The translations under genes were made by a program, and so were the position numbers. From contig NZ_MKZO01000075.1 in NCBI RefSeq assembly GCF_001941965.1, positions 62,001 to 126,000 on the forward strand: DNA of 64,000 bases. Direction: 5' to 3'. Position 1 is the stretch's first letter; each line of letters starts with the position of its first letter. Positions 44,297 to 53,324 of this stretch are shown piece after piece. Source of the DNA: Pseudomonas putida (lineage in GTDB: Bacteria > Pseudomonadota > Gammaproteobacteria > Pseudomonadales > Pseudomonadaceae). The notes beneath the pieces are model-generated. The model did not search any database, was not told where the DNA came from, and worked only from the letters and a program-made list of their open reading frames with translations.

Positions 44297-45148
44297 ATGA
44301 CCTTCGCCGTCATCCAGATGATCAGCCAGGACGATATCGTCGCCAATCTCCAGCGCGCCCGCGCGTTGCTGGAGCAGGCGGCGCAGCAGGGCGCCCGGCT
44401 CGCCGTGTTGCCGGAAAACTTCGCCGCCATGGGCCGCCGCGACAGCGCCGCTATTGGCCTGGCCGAGGCCCGGGGCGAAGGTCCGATCCTGCCCTGGTTG
44501 AAACAGACGGCCCGCGACCTCAGGTTATGGATAGTGGCGGGCACCTTGCCGCTGCCGCCCGTCGACCGGCCCGAGGCCAAAGCCCATGCCTGCTCCCTGC
44601 TGGTGGACGAGCACGGCGAACTGGTCGCCCGCTACGACAAATTGCACCTGTTCGATGTGGATGTGGCCGACAGCCGTGGCCGCTACCGTGAATCGGACGA
44701 CTATGCCCACGGCACCAATGTGGTGGTAGCCGATACCCCGGTGGGCAAGCTGGGCCTGACGGTCTGCTACGACCTGCGTTTCCCCGAGCTGTACAGCGCG
44801 CTGCGCGAAGCCGGGGCGGAACTGATCACGGCGCCGGCGGCCTTCACCGCCGTCACCGGCGCGGCGCACTGGGAAGTGCTGATCCGCGCCCGCGCCATCG
44901 AAACCCAGTGCTATGTGCTGGCCGCCGCCCAGGGCGGGATGCACCCGGGACCACGGGAAACCCACGGCCAGGCGGCGATCGTCGACCCCTGGGGACGGAT
45001 TCTCGCGCAGCAGGCCCGCGGCGAAGCGGTGCTGCTGGGCACGCGCGACAGCACAGAACAGGCGTCCATCAGGGCGCGGATGCCGGTGGCCTCGCACCGG
45101 CGCTTTTTCTCGCAGGACGCCTTGCGGCCTGCGCACACCTCGGAGTGA
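44297..45148 (+). CDS. Carbon-nitrogen hydrolase family protein (Nit1/deaminated-glutathione amidase-like)
   Basis: Nitrilase-superfamily amidase of 283 residues. ATG 44297 (MTFAVIQMIS) is preferred over GTG 44291, two codons earlier; both are 4-10 nt after the yhdP stop. Seen: catalytic triad Glu in LAVLPENFAAM, Lys in YDKLHLFDVDV, Cys in LTVCYDLRFPELY, and the AFTAVTGAAHWEVLIRARAIETQCYVLAAAQGG block. The DVDV and LRFPELY text is typical of the Nit1 group that repairs deaminated glutathione; that substrate is inferred. Probably in the mre-yhdP-tldD transcription unit. Confidence 0.86.
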   Translation: MTFAVIQMISQDDIVANLQRARALLEQAAQQGARLAVLPENFAAMGRRDSAAIGLAEARGEGPILPWLKQTARDLRLWIVAGTLPLPPVDRPEAKAHACSLLVDEHGELVARYDKLHLFDVDVADSRGRYRESDDYAHGTNVVVADTPVGKLGLTVCYDLRFPELYSALREAGAELITAPAAFTAVTGAAHWEVLIRARAIETQCYVLAAAQGGMHPGPRETHGQAAIVDPWGRILAQQARGEAVLLGTRDSTEQASIRARMPVASHRRFFSQDALRPAHTSE

Positions 45149-45150
45149 CT

Positions 45151-46590
<1,440 letters not shown>

Positions 46591-46632
46591 AGGTGACACC
46601 GGGCGGGCAGGGTGCCCGCCCGGTTGCGTGAA

Positions 46633-47154
46633 TCAGCGCAGGCCGCGCTGGCTCTCGTCGAGGTCGCGGATGTACTTGAAGATCTTGCGCGCGGCGGTTG
46701 GCGGCTTGTTGGTCTTGGCCTCGTGCTGGGCCTGGCGGATCAACGAGCGCAGTTGCTGACGGTCGGCTTCCGGGTATTCCTGGACGAATTTTTCCAGGAC
46801 CTCGTCGGTACCGCCGATCAGCCGGTCACGCCAGCGTTCGAGATTGTGGAAACGCTCGTTGTACTGGCGCGAAGACGCGTCCAGTTGGTCGAGCAAGGCG
46901 TTGATGGCGTCGAGGTCCTGGTCGCGCATCAGCTTGCCGATGAACGAGCGGTGACGGCGCTTGGCCTCGTTGGCCGTGTGCTTCTTGTGCTCTTCGAGCG
47001 CTTTGCGCAGCTCGTCGGTCAGAGGCAGTTTGGCCAGGGTGTCGGGCTTGAGCGTGGTAAGGCGCTCGCCCATATCGACCAGCGCCTGAAGCTCGCGCTT
47101 GATCTGGGTTTTGCTTTTTTCGCCTTCGTCGAAGGCATCGTAAGAATCAACCAT
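46633..47154 (-). CDS. darP: Ribosome-associated protein DarP/YjgA (DUF615)
   Basis: Dual-action 50S assembly factor of 173 residues. Start ATG 47154 (MVDSYDAFDEGEKSKTQIKREL); the frame is open to 47817 but that part is antisense shadow of pmbA. Seen: a highly charged all-helical protein with LQALVDMGERLTTLKPDTLAKLPLTDELRKAL, RHRSFIGKLMRDQD, and DRLIGGTDEVLEKFVQEYPEADRQQLRSLIRQA, matching YjgA closely. Sits on the minus strand between tldD and pmbA and is divergent from pmbA, a linkage also seen around pmbA in other proteobacteria. Confidence 0.93.
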   Translation of the reverse strand: MVDSYDAFDEGEKSKTQIKRELQALVDMGERLTTLKPDTLAKLPLTDELRKALEEHKKHTANEAKRRHRSFIGKLMRDQDLDAINALLDQLDASSRQYNERFHNLERWRDRLIGGTDEVLEKFVQEYPEADRQQLRSLIRQAQHEAKTNKPPTAARKIFKYIRDLDESQRGLR

Positions 47155-47262
47155 GGGGGCAGTCCGCTGAGAATCGCCGTCATGATAACCAGTCGGGGGC
47201 CGCTTGTCCGGCCCGGTCGCTCGATGACCCTCGCCGAACGCCGAATTTGAGTGGAGAAAACC

Positions 47263-48609
47263 ATGAGTGCAGTGCAGAGCGTAGGTCCGCAAGCCCTGCC
47301 GGCCTTGCAGGAGCAGGTCGAGCAGATCATCGCCGAGGCGAAACGCCAGGGCGCCACGGCGTGCGAGGTGGCGGTGTCGCTGGAGCAGGGGTTGTCCACC
47401 TCGGTGCGCCAGCGCGAAGTGGAAACGGTGGAGTTCAACCGCGACCAGGGCTTCGGCATCACCCTCTACGTTGGCCAGCGCAAGGGCTCGGCCAGCACTT
47501 CGGCCAGCGGCAGCGACGCCATTCGGGAAACCGTCGCGGCGGCCCTGGCGATTGCCAAGCACACCTCCGAAGATGATTGCGCAGGCCTGGCCGATCCGGC
47601 GCTGATGGCCCGCGACCTGCAGGATTTCGACCTGTATCACGCCTGGGATATCACCCCGGAGCAGGCCATCGAGAAAGCGCTGCTCTGTGAAGCGGCGGCC
47701 TTCGATGCCGATCCGCGGATCAAGAATGCCGATGGCACCACCCTCAATACCCACCAGGGTTGCCGTGTGTACGGCAACAGCAACGGCTTCGTCGGCGGCT
47801 ATGCCTCGACCCGTCATAGCCTCAGCTGCGTGATGATCGCCGAAGGCGACGGGCAGATGCAGCGCGATTACTGGTATGACGTGAACCGCCAGGGCGAGTT
47901 GCTGGCCGATCCGGCGTCCATCGGTATCCGCGCCGCCCAGCGTGCTGCCAGCCGCCTGGGTGCGCGGCCGGTGCCGACCTGCGAAGTGCCGGTGCTGTTC
48001 TCGGCGGAACTGGCCGGTGGCCTGTTCGGCAGTTTCCTGTCGGCGATTTCCGGCGGCAACCTGTACCGCAAATCATCGTTCCTCGAAGGCACCATCGGCC
48101 AGCGCCTGTTCCCGAGCTGGCTGACCCTCGACGAACGTCCGCATCTGCAGCGCGCCCTGGGCAGTGCCGCGTTCGATGGCGATGGCCTGGCGACCTACGC
48201 CAAGCCGTTCGTCGAAAATGGTCACCTGGTTTCCTATGTGCTGGGCACGTACTCCGGTCGCAAGCTGGGCTTGCCCAGCACCGCCAACGCCGGTGGCGTG
48301 CACAACCTGTTCGTCACCCATGGCGTCGAGGACCAGGCGGCGTTGATCCGCCGCATGGGCCGCGGCCTGTTGGTCACCGAGCTGATGGGCCATGGCCTGA
48401 ACATGGTGACCGGTGATTACTCCCGTGGTGCAGCGGGTTACTGGGTGGAGAACGGCGAGATCCAGTTCGCCGTGCAGGAAGTGACGATCGCCGGGAATAT
48501 GAAAGACATGTTCCAGCAGATTGTGGCCATCGGCAGCGATCTGGAAACCCGCAGCAATATCCACACCGGCTCGATCCTGATCGAACGGATGACGGTTGCC
48601 GGCAGCTGA
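47263..48609 (+). CDS. pmbA: Metalloprotease partner PmbA/TldE
   Basis: Non-catalytic subunit of the TldD/TldE protease, 448 residues. ATG 47263 with GGAG 6 nt upstream is chosen over GTG 47251. Seen: VEQIIAEAKRQGATACEVAVSLEQGLSTSVRQREVETVEFNRDQG at the N-terminus, and GRGLLVTELMGHGLNMVTGDYSRGAAGYWVENGEI, where TldD's HEXXXH is replaced by ELMGHG, as expected of TldE. Ends with a rho-independent terminator at 48634-48661. Confidence 0.95.
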   Translation: MSAVQSVGPQALPALQEQVEQIIAEAKRQGATACEVAVSLEQGLSTSVRQREVETVEFNRDQGFGITLYVGQRKGSASTSASGSDAIRETVAAALAIAKHTSEDDCAGLADPALMARDLQDFDLYHAWDITPEQAIEKALLCEAAAFDADPRIKNADGTTLNTHQGCRVYGNSNGFVGGYASTRHSLSCVMIAEGDGQMQRDYWYDVNRQGELLADPASIGIRAAQRAASRLGARPVPTCEVPVLFSAELAGGLFGSFLSAISGGNLYRKSSFLEGTIGQRLFPSWLTLDERPHLQRALGSAAFDGDGLATYAKPFVENGHLVSYVLGTYSGRKLGLPSTANAGGVHNLFVTHGVEDQAALIRRMGRGLLVTELMGHGLNMVTGDYSRGAAGYWVENGEIQFAVQEVTIAGNMKDMFQQIVAIGSDLETRSNIHTGSILIERMTVAGS

Positions 48610-48633
48610 TCGCCGCTTCGCCCGTTTCACCCG

Positions 48634-48661
48634 AAAGCCCGGCCACTGCGCCGGGCTTTTT
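48634..48661 (+). terminator. Rho-independent terminator of pmbA
   Basis: AAAGCCCGG (48634-48642) pairs with CCGGGCTTT (48651-48659) around CCACTGCG, followed by T residues. Begins 24 nt after the pmbA stop. Confidence 0.85.
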
Positions 48662-48680
48662 GCTTTCGAGCGGCAAGCTC

Positions 48681-48746
48681 CAAGCTTCAAGCGGCAAGAA
48701 AAAGCAGTCATCACTCGGTCTGCTTTTTCTTGCCGCTTGAAGCTTG
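48681..48746. repeat. Perfect 27-bp inverted repeat downstream of pmbA
   Basis: Arms 48681-48707 and 48720-48746 are exact complements (CAAGCTTCAAGCGGCAAGAA at the left) around a 12-nt loop. The stem carries A-rich and T-rich ends, so it can terminate both strands. It shares CAAGCTTCAAGC with the outer arms of the hairpin at 8570-8650 and ends 29 nt before the Fur box. Confidence 0.85.
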
Positions 48747-48750
48747 AGGC

Positions 48751-48779
48751 TTGTACTGATTCTATTTATCAATTAATAA
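48751..48779 (+). promoter_or_regulatory. Candidate promoter of the fagA-fumC-sodA operon
   Basis: TTGTAC (48751-48756) and TAATAA (48774-48779) with 17-nt spacing; the -10 overlaps the Fur box, which is how Fur would block polymerase. Confidence 0.5.
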
Positions 48780-48793
48780 TGAATATCATTATC
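48775..48793. promoter_or_regulatory. Fur box
   Basis: AATAATGAATATCATTATC matches 16 of 19 positions of the consensus GATAATGATAATCATTATC. It lies 21 nt before the fagA ATG and over the predicted -10, so iron-loaded Fur should repress the downstream operon. Confidence 0.82.
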
Positions 48794-48813
48794 TAGGTGA
48801 TGATATTCGTGCC

Positions 48814-49206
48814 ATGAAATCCGTCCTTCACGAACTGCCCTACCTCGAAAACTGGCGCTGGCTGAGCCGACGCATCCGCTGTGCGCTGGAGCCCGACGAG
48901 CCGCGCCTGATCGAACACTACCTCGCTGAAGGACGCTACCTGGTCTGCTGCACCGACACCTCGGCGTGGACCGTCGCCCTGACTTCTTTCCGTCTTCTGC
49001 TCGATACCGCCTGCGACCGCATGTTGCCGTGGCATTGGCGCTGCCTGTGCCTGGACCAGGCGTGGCGCCCATTGCTGCAACTGCGCAAGCTCGATGGCGG
49101 CGAGCACGGCCAGCGCTGGCAGCCGCTGGCCCTGCAACTGGCGAATTGCACGCTGTTGCCTTCGATTTCTTCCGCTGAACTGATGCAAGGACTTGATGAT
49201 GAGTAA
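48814..49206 (+). CDS. fagA: FagA (Fur-associated gene) hypothetical protein
   Basis: First gene of an iron-repressed operon, 130 residues. Seen: MKSVLHELPYLENWRWLSRRI, then ALEPDEPRLIEHYLAEGRYLVCC, a WHWRCLCLDQAWRPLL block with several Trp and Cys, no signal peptide or membrane span. No known fold is obvious to me. The identification rests on position and size: P. aeruginosa fagA precedes fumC, orfX and sodA under a Fur box, and the same layout is present here. The last bases overlap the fumC start. Molecular function unknown. Confidence 0.8.
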   Translation: MKSVLHELPYLENWRWLSRRIRCALEPDEPRLIEHYLAEGRYLVCCTDTSAWTVALTSFRLLLDTACDRMLPWHWRCLCLDQAWRPLLQLRKLDGGEHGQRWQPLALQLANCTLLPSISSAELMQGLDDE

Positions 49207-50575
49207 TACCCGTATCGAGCGTGACAGCATGGGTGAACTGCAGGTGCCGGCCGAGGCCCTGTATGGCGCCCAGACCCAGCGCGCGGTCAACAACTTCCCG
49301 ATCAGCCAGCAACGCATGCCGACCCAGTTCATCCGTGCGCTGCTGCTGGCCAAGGCCGCCGCCGCCAAGGCCAACGTCGAACTGGAGCAGGTCACCCCGG
49401 CCCAGGGCCAGGCCATCGTCGCGGCGGTGGAGCAACTGCTGGCCGGTGACTTCATGCAGCACTTCCCGGTGGATGTGTTCCAGACCGGTTCCGGCACCAG
49501 TTCCAACATGAACGCCAACGAGGTGATCGCCACCCTCGCCAGCCGCGTCGCCACCGACAAGGTCAATGCCAATGACCACGTCAACTGTGGCCAGAGCAGC
49601 AACGACATCATCCCCACCACCATCCACGTCAGTGCCGCCCTGGCCCTGCACGAGCAACTGCTGCCGGCGCTGAATCACCTGGTCAAGGTGATCGAGGCCA
49701 AGGCGGTAGAGGTGCATCCGTTCGTCAAGACCGGCCGTACCCACCTGATGGATGCCATGCCGGTGCGCATGAGCCAGGTCCTCGGTGGCTGGGCGCAACA
49801 GATCAAGGCCAGCATCGCGCACCTGCAGAACACCCTGCCGGCCCTGCAGGCCCTGGCCCAGGGCGGTACTGCGGTGGGTACCGGGATCAACGCCCACCCG
49901 CAATTCTCCGCGCTGTTCGCCAAACAGCTGAGCGGCCTGACCCAGGTCGACTTCGTGCCGGGCGAGAACCTGTTTGCCCTGATCGGCTCGCAGGACACTG
50001 CGGTTGCCGTGTCCGGCCAGCTCAAGGCCACCGCCGTGGCGCTGATGAAGATCGCCAACGACCTGCGCTGGATGAACTCCGGTCCGCTGGCCGGCCTCGG
50101 TGAAATCGAGCTGGAAGGCCTGCAGCCGGGCTCCTCGATCATGCCGGGCAAGGTCAACCCGGTGATTCCGGAAGCCACCGCCATGGTCGCCGCCCAGGTC
50201 ATCGGCAACGACGCCACCATCGCCATCGCCGGCCAGTCGGGCAACTTCGAATTGAACGTGATGCTGCCGGTCATCGCTCGCAACCTGCTGGAAAGCATCG
50301 AGCTGATGGCCAACGCCAGCCGCCTGCTGGCCGACAAGGCCATCGCCAGCTTCAAGGTCAACGAGCCGAAGCTCAAGGAAGCCCTGGCGCGCAACCCGAT
50401 CCTGGTCACCGCGCTGAACCCGATCATCGGTTACCAGAAGGCTGCCGAGATCGCCAAGACCGCCTACAAGCAGGGCCGCCCGATCATCGACGTCGCCCTG
50501 GAACACACCGAGCTGTCGCGTTCCCAGCTGGAAGTCCTGCTGGATCCGGAGAAGCTCACCGCCGGCGGTATCTGA
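49199..50575 (+). CDS. fumC: Class II fumarate hydratase FumC (iron-independent)
   Basis: Fumarase without an iron-sulfur cluster, 458 residues. Three successive possible starts occur (TTG 49193, ATG 49196, ATG 49199); 49199 has AAGGA 7 nt upstream. Seen: RIERDSMGELQVPAEALYGAQTQRAV, HVNCGQSSNDIIPTTIHV, KTGRTHLMDAMPVRM, and the family signature GSSIMPGKVNPVIPE. Fur control lets it replace the iron-dependent class I fumarase during iron starvation (known for the P. aeruginosa counterpart). Overlaps fagA by 8 nt. Confidence 0.96.
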   Translation: MSNTRIERDSMGELQVPAEALYGAQTQRAVNNFPISQQRMPTQFIRALLLAKAAAAKANVELEQVTPAQGQAIVAAVEQLLAGDFMQHFPVDVFQTGSGTSSNMNANEVIATLASRVATDKVNANDHVNCGQSSNDIIPTTIHVSAALALHEQLLPALNHLVKVIEAKAVEVHPFVKTGRTHLMDAMPVRMSQVLGGWAQQIKASIAHLQNTLPALQALAQGGTAVGTGINAHPQFSALFAKQLSGLTQVDFVPGENLFALIGSQDTAVAVSGQLKATAVALMKIANDLRWMNSGPLAGLGEIELEGLQPGSSIMPGKVNPVIPEATAMVAAQVIGNDATIAIAGQSGNFELNVMLPVIARNLLESIELMANASRLLADKAIASFKVNEPKLKEALARNPILVTALNPIIGYQKAAEIAKTAYKQGRPIIDVALEHTELSRSQLEVLLDPEKLTAGGI

Positions 50576-50605
50576 TACCGCCGCCTACCGCTTTGGAGGT
50601 TCGCC

Positions 50606-51067
50606 ATGCAGCACTGGAAACGTACCACCGAGATTGCCAACCGCCTGTTCAACCAGGGCGACCTGGTCGATGCCCGCGAGTTGTACCTGCAGGCCCTGGC
50701 CCTGGCCCAGGTGCTGTTCGAGCGCTGGCATGACGCCGACGAAGCGGTAGCCGCCTGTGTGATTTCCCATCACAACCTGGCCGACCTCCACCTGCGCCTC
50801 AAGCAGCCCCAGGAAAGCGCCGAGTATCTCTGCGCGATCCACCAGCGGCTGCTCACGGCCAGCCAGGACCAGCGCCTGCCCGAGTCCTTGCGCCAGGCGG
50901 CGTTGCGCCAGAGTGGCAAGACCTACACCGAACTCTTGAGCTTCATCAGCGAGTACGGCCAATACCCGCGCACCGAGCGCCTGCTGTACCGGCAGGAGCC
51001 GCAACCCGGTGTGCTGGCCGGCCATGACCCCGTGATCACCCAAGCCATCCAACAAGGAATTCACTGA
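50606..51067 (+). CDS. OrfX: conserved hypothetical helical (TPR-like) protein of the fumC-sodA operon
   Basis: Protein of 153 residues between fumC and sodA, corresponding by position to orfX of P. aeruginosa. Seen: helical-repeat text TTEIANRLFNQGDLVDARELYLQALALAQVLFERW and CVISHHNLADLHLRLKQPQESAEYLCAIHQRLL, spaced like tetratricopeptide helices, without signal peptide. GGAGG precedes the ATG, and its stop overlaps the sodA start (TGATG), so SodA synthesis is coupled to it. A role in assembly or metal loading can be imagined but nothing in the sequence shows one. Confidence 0.78.
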   Translation: MQHWKRTTEIANRLFNQGDLVDARELYLQALALAQVLFERWHDADEAVAACVISHHNLADLHLRLKQPQESAEYLCAIHQRLLTASQDQRLPESLRQAALRQSGKTYTELLSFISEYGQYPRTERLLYRQEPQPGVLAGHDPVITQAIQQGIH

Positions 51068-51678
51068 TGCCACATACCTTGCCTGCATTGCCTTACGCCT
51101 ACGATGCGCTGGAACCGCACATCGATACCCAGACCATGCAGATCCACCACACCAAGCACCACCAGACCTACATCAACAACCTCAATGCCGCCGTCGAGGG
51201 CACCGAGTGGGCCGAATGGCCGGTAGAGAAGCTGGTGGCAGCGGTCAAGCAACTGCCGCAGAACCTGCAGGCGGCGGTGATCAACCAGGGCGGCGGCCAC
51301 GCCAACCACACCCTGTTCTGGACCGTCATGTCGCCAACCGGCGGCGGCGTGCCACAAGGTTCGGTGGCCAAGGCCATCGATGAGCAACTGGGTGGCTTCG
51401 AGGCCTTCAAGGACGCCTTTACCAAGGCGGCGCTGACCCGCTTCGGCAGCGGCTGGGCCTGGCTGAGCGTGACCCCGGAGAAAAAAGTCGTGGTGGAAAG
51501 CAGCGGCAACCAGGACAGCCCGCTGATGAACGGCAACACGCCGATCCTCGGCCTGGACGTCTGGGAGCACGCCTACTACCTGCTGTACCAGAACCGTCGT
51601 CCGGAATACATCAATGCGTTCTATAACGTCGTCGACTGGGCTGAAGTCGAGCGGCGCTACCTTGCCGCCGTGGCGTGA
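51067..51678 (+). CDS. sodA: Manganese superoxide dismutase SodA
   Basis: Mn-dependent superoxide dismutase, 203 residues. Seen: metal ligands His27 (MQIHHTKHHQTY), the second His in GGGHANHTLFW, and the signature DVWEHAYYLLYQNRRPEYINAF carrying Asp and His. Gly-Gly-His and GNQDSPLM rather than the Fe-type pattern point to Mn preference. Downstream of the Fur box, consistent with replacing Fe-SOD when iron is short. Its stop overlaps the ZIP transporter start. Confidence 0.96.
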   Translation: MPHTLPALPYAYDALEPHIDTQTMQIHHTKHHQTYINNLNAAVEGTEWAEWPVEKLVAAVKQLPQNLQAAVINQGGGHANHTLFWTVMSPTGGGVPQGSVAKAIDEQLGGFEAFKDAFTKAALTRFGSGWAWLSVTPEKKVVVESSGNQDSPLMNGNTPILGLDVWEHAYYLLYQNRRPEYINAFYNVVDWAEVERRYLAAVA

Positions 51679-52583
51679 GTGACAAGCGAATGCGCTCGGA
51701 TGTCTTGTCCGTAAGTAGCGTGCGCTTGTTTCGCCTGGCGCTGGGCACCCTGTTGCTGCTGGTGGGCACCGCCTTGCTGGTGGCCCAGGGCATCGCCTGG
51801 CTCGACCTGGAACCGCGGATGATGCGGGCGCTGGAGGGTGGGGCGCTGTGTGCCCTGGGTACGGCGCTTGGCGCGGTGCCAGTGCTGGTGATCCGCAGCA
51901 TGCCGGTGGCGCTGGCCGATACCCTGCTCGGGTTTGGTGCTGGCGTAATGCTGGCGGCGACCGCGTTCTCGCTGATCATCCCGGGGCTGGATGCCGCGCA
52001 GGCGGTGGGCTTCGGCAAGTGGGGCGCGGGCGGGTTGATCAGCTTCGGCCTGCTGTTCGGGGCGATGTGCCTGTACCTGGTGGATCGCCAGGTGTCCGGT
52101 GCATCGCCCGAGGCGCTGGTGGCGTCCGGAACCCAGCCGGTGATTCCGGCGCGGATCTGGATCTTCGTCATCGCCATCATTGCCCACAACATTCCGGAAG
52201 GCATGGCCATCGGCGTGTCTGCGGGTGGTGGCATGGCGGATGCGGACAGCCTGGCGATGGGTATTGCCTTGCAGGATGTGCCGGAAGGCCTGGTGATCGC
52301 CCTGGTACTGGCCGGGGCCGGGATGGCGCGCTTCAAGGCGTTCCTGATCGGCGCCGCGTCGGGCCTGGTTGAGCCGGCAGCAGCGCTGGTCTGTGCCTGG
52401 CTGGTGAACGTGGCGGAGCTGCTGTTGCCGCTGGGCTTGGCCTTCGCGGCCGGGGCGATGCTGCTGGTGGTGACCCAGGAGATCATTCCCGAGTCCCGGG
52501 CCAATGGGCATCACCGGTTGGCCAGCCTGGGGCTGTGCGTCGGGTTCTGCCTGATGATGGTGATGGATACCGCGCTGTCCTGA
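51675..52583 (+). CDS. ZIP-family metal transporter
   Basis: Inner-membrane divalent-metal permease of 302 residues. GTG 51675 overlaps the sodA stop; ATG 51690 is an alternative. Seen: eight or so hydrophobic segments, and the two metal-binding helices IIAHNIPEGMAIGVSAG and ALQDVPEGLVIALVLAG with paired HN-PEG and QD-PEG motifs, the bimetal site of ZIP proteins. Last gene of the Fur-type operon, so it may supply manganese or zinc when SodA is made; the specific ion is inferred. Followed by a gene-poor REP region. Confidence 0.88.
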   Translation: MSDKRMRSDVLSVSSVRLFRLALGTLLLLVGTALLVAQGIAWLDLEPRMMRALEGGALCALGTALGAVPVLVIRSMPVALADTLLGFGAGVMLAATAFSLIIPGLDAAQAVGFGKWGAGGLISFGLLFGAMCLYLVDRQVSGASPEALVASGTQPVIPARIWIFVIAIIAHNIPEGMAIGVSAGGGMADADSLAMGIALQDVPEGLVIALVLAGAGMARFKAFLIGAASGLVEPAAALVCAWLVNVAELLLPLGLAFAAGAMLLVVTQEIIPESRANGHHRLASLGLCVGFCLMMVMDTALS

Positions 52584-52601
52584 TAGAGGCTGCGAATAAC
52601 C

Positions 52602-52630
52602 TTGTGGGCTGGCTTGCCAGCGATGGGCAT
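52602..52630. repeat. Truncated family A REP half
   Basis: TGTGGGCTGGCTTGCCAGCG matches the right arm of family A with a short deletion. No facing left arm nearby, so it looks like a remnant. Confidence 0.55.
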
Positions 52631-52671
52631 GGGTATCTACACATCTCGGGCTGATGGCCGACGCAGTTCAG

Positions 52672-52848
52672 GTAGGAGCGTGGCTTGCCCGCGAAGGGCC
52701 GCAAAGCGGCCCCAAAACCATCCAGCACGAGCTATGTGGGGGACGCTTTTCTGGATTCAGCGCCTGCTTGGCCTTGGAGCCCCAGATGCTCGGCGTGGCA
52801 GGTTTTGGGGCCGCTTTGCGGCCCTTCGCGGGCAAGCCACGCTCCTAC
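52672..52848. repeat. Perfect 48-bp inverted family B REPs flanking an 81-bp core
   Basis: Arms 52672-52719 and 52801-52848 are exact complements over 48 bases, starting GTAGGAGCGTGGCTTGCCCG. Each arm contains its own GGGCCGC-GCGGCCC hairpin. The 81-base core between them (52720-52800) holds no gene. The bimer resembles BIME-type units. Confidence 0.88.
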
Positions 52849-52922
52849 AAATCCGCCGCAAGCCCAGAGATACCTATGCAGCGATGAGGCCGGCAATGAC
52901 AGCACCGTTGTCAGGTCCGGCC

Positions 52923-52955
52923 AATCGCTGGCAAGCCAGCTCCCACAGTGTCCGC
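52923..52955. repeat. Solitary family A REP left arm
   Basis: ATCGCTGGCAAGCCAGCTCC followed by CACAG, as in the left arms of complete copies, without a matching right arm; GCGATGAGGCC at 52881-52891 could be a displaced remnant. Confidence 0.55.
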
Positions 52956-53087
52956 GTGGTGCTTTGGAATTTTCCTACCTCAGTTTTCCTGGGGTAGGAC
53001 AAATGAAGAGGAAGTCAGCGGCTTGTTCCATCCTATACAAAGGCACAGGATTCCCTGTCTGTAGCGCCAGCGAGTAGGGTGTTGTTG

Positions 53088-53279
53088 ATGGAAGAGAATC
53101 TATTCAACCGTCTTGTTGAAAGCATGATCGAGATGGATAGGATTCACAGGGAAGAGCTTGTGTATTCCCGAAAACTCGCGGTCGACCCTGCCCTTGTAGG
53201 AGCTGGCTTGTCGGACCGCCGCACCGCTGCGATGGAGCGCGAAGCGGTCCCGAAATCATCCAGCGAGAATCTGCCATGA
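53088..53279 (+). pseudogene. Truncated NadS/HigA-like antitoxin gene joined to REP-like sequence
   Basis: The first ~37 codons from ATG 53088 read MEENLFNRLVESMIEMDRI then HREELVYSRKLAVDPAL, which matches the N-terminus of NadS/XRE-type antitoxins (pattern LVESM-MD-I-RxE---SR---VD as I recall it). The expected helix-turn-helix is missing: from about 53195 the frame runs into TGTAGGAGCTGGCTTG, a REP-like sequence, and ends at 53279. No toxin gene is recognisable upstream. Interpreted as a gene remnant cut by a REP-associated rearrangement; a short expressed ORF is the alternative. Confidence 0.45.
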
Positions 53280-53309
53280 AAAAGCCCGCCTAATGGCGGG
53301 CTTTTTCAT
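53276..53309. terminator. Bidirectional rho-independent terminator after npr
   Basis: ATGAAAAAGCCCGCC pairs exactly with GGCGGGCTTTTTCAT around loop TAAT, giving U tracts on both strands. It ends 15 nt after the npr stop on the minus strand and closes the rpoN-npr operon. Confidence 0.9.
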
Positions 53310-53324
53310 TGAAGGGTGGCGACT

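Noticed and set aside
47155..47817. Upstream extension of the darP frame on the minus strand
   Set aside because: This part overlaps pmbA in antisense and shows no DUF615 features; the conserved N-terminus starts at 47154.
52584..53324. Possible small RNA or integron attachment site in the gene-poor stretch
   Set aside because: The palindromes are explained by REP families; no tRNA end, integrase or att-type direct repeats are present, and no promoter-terminator pair defines an RNA.
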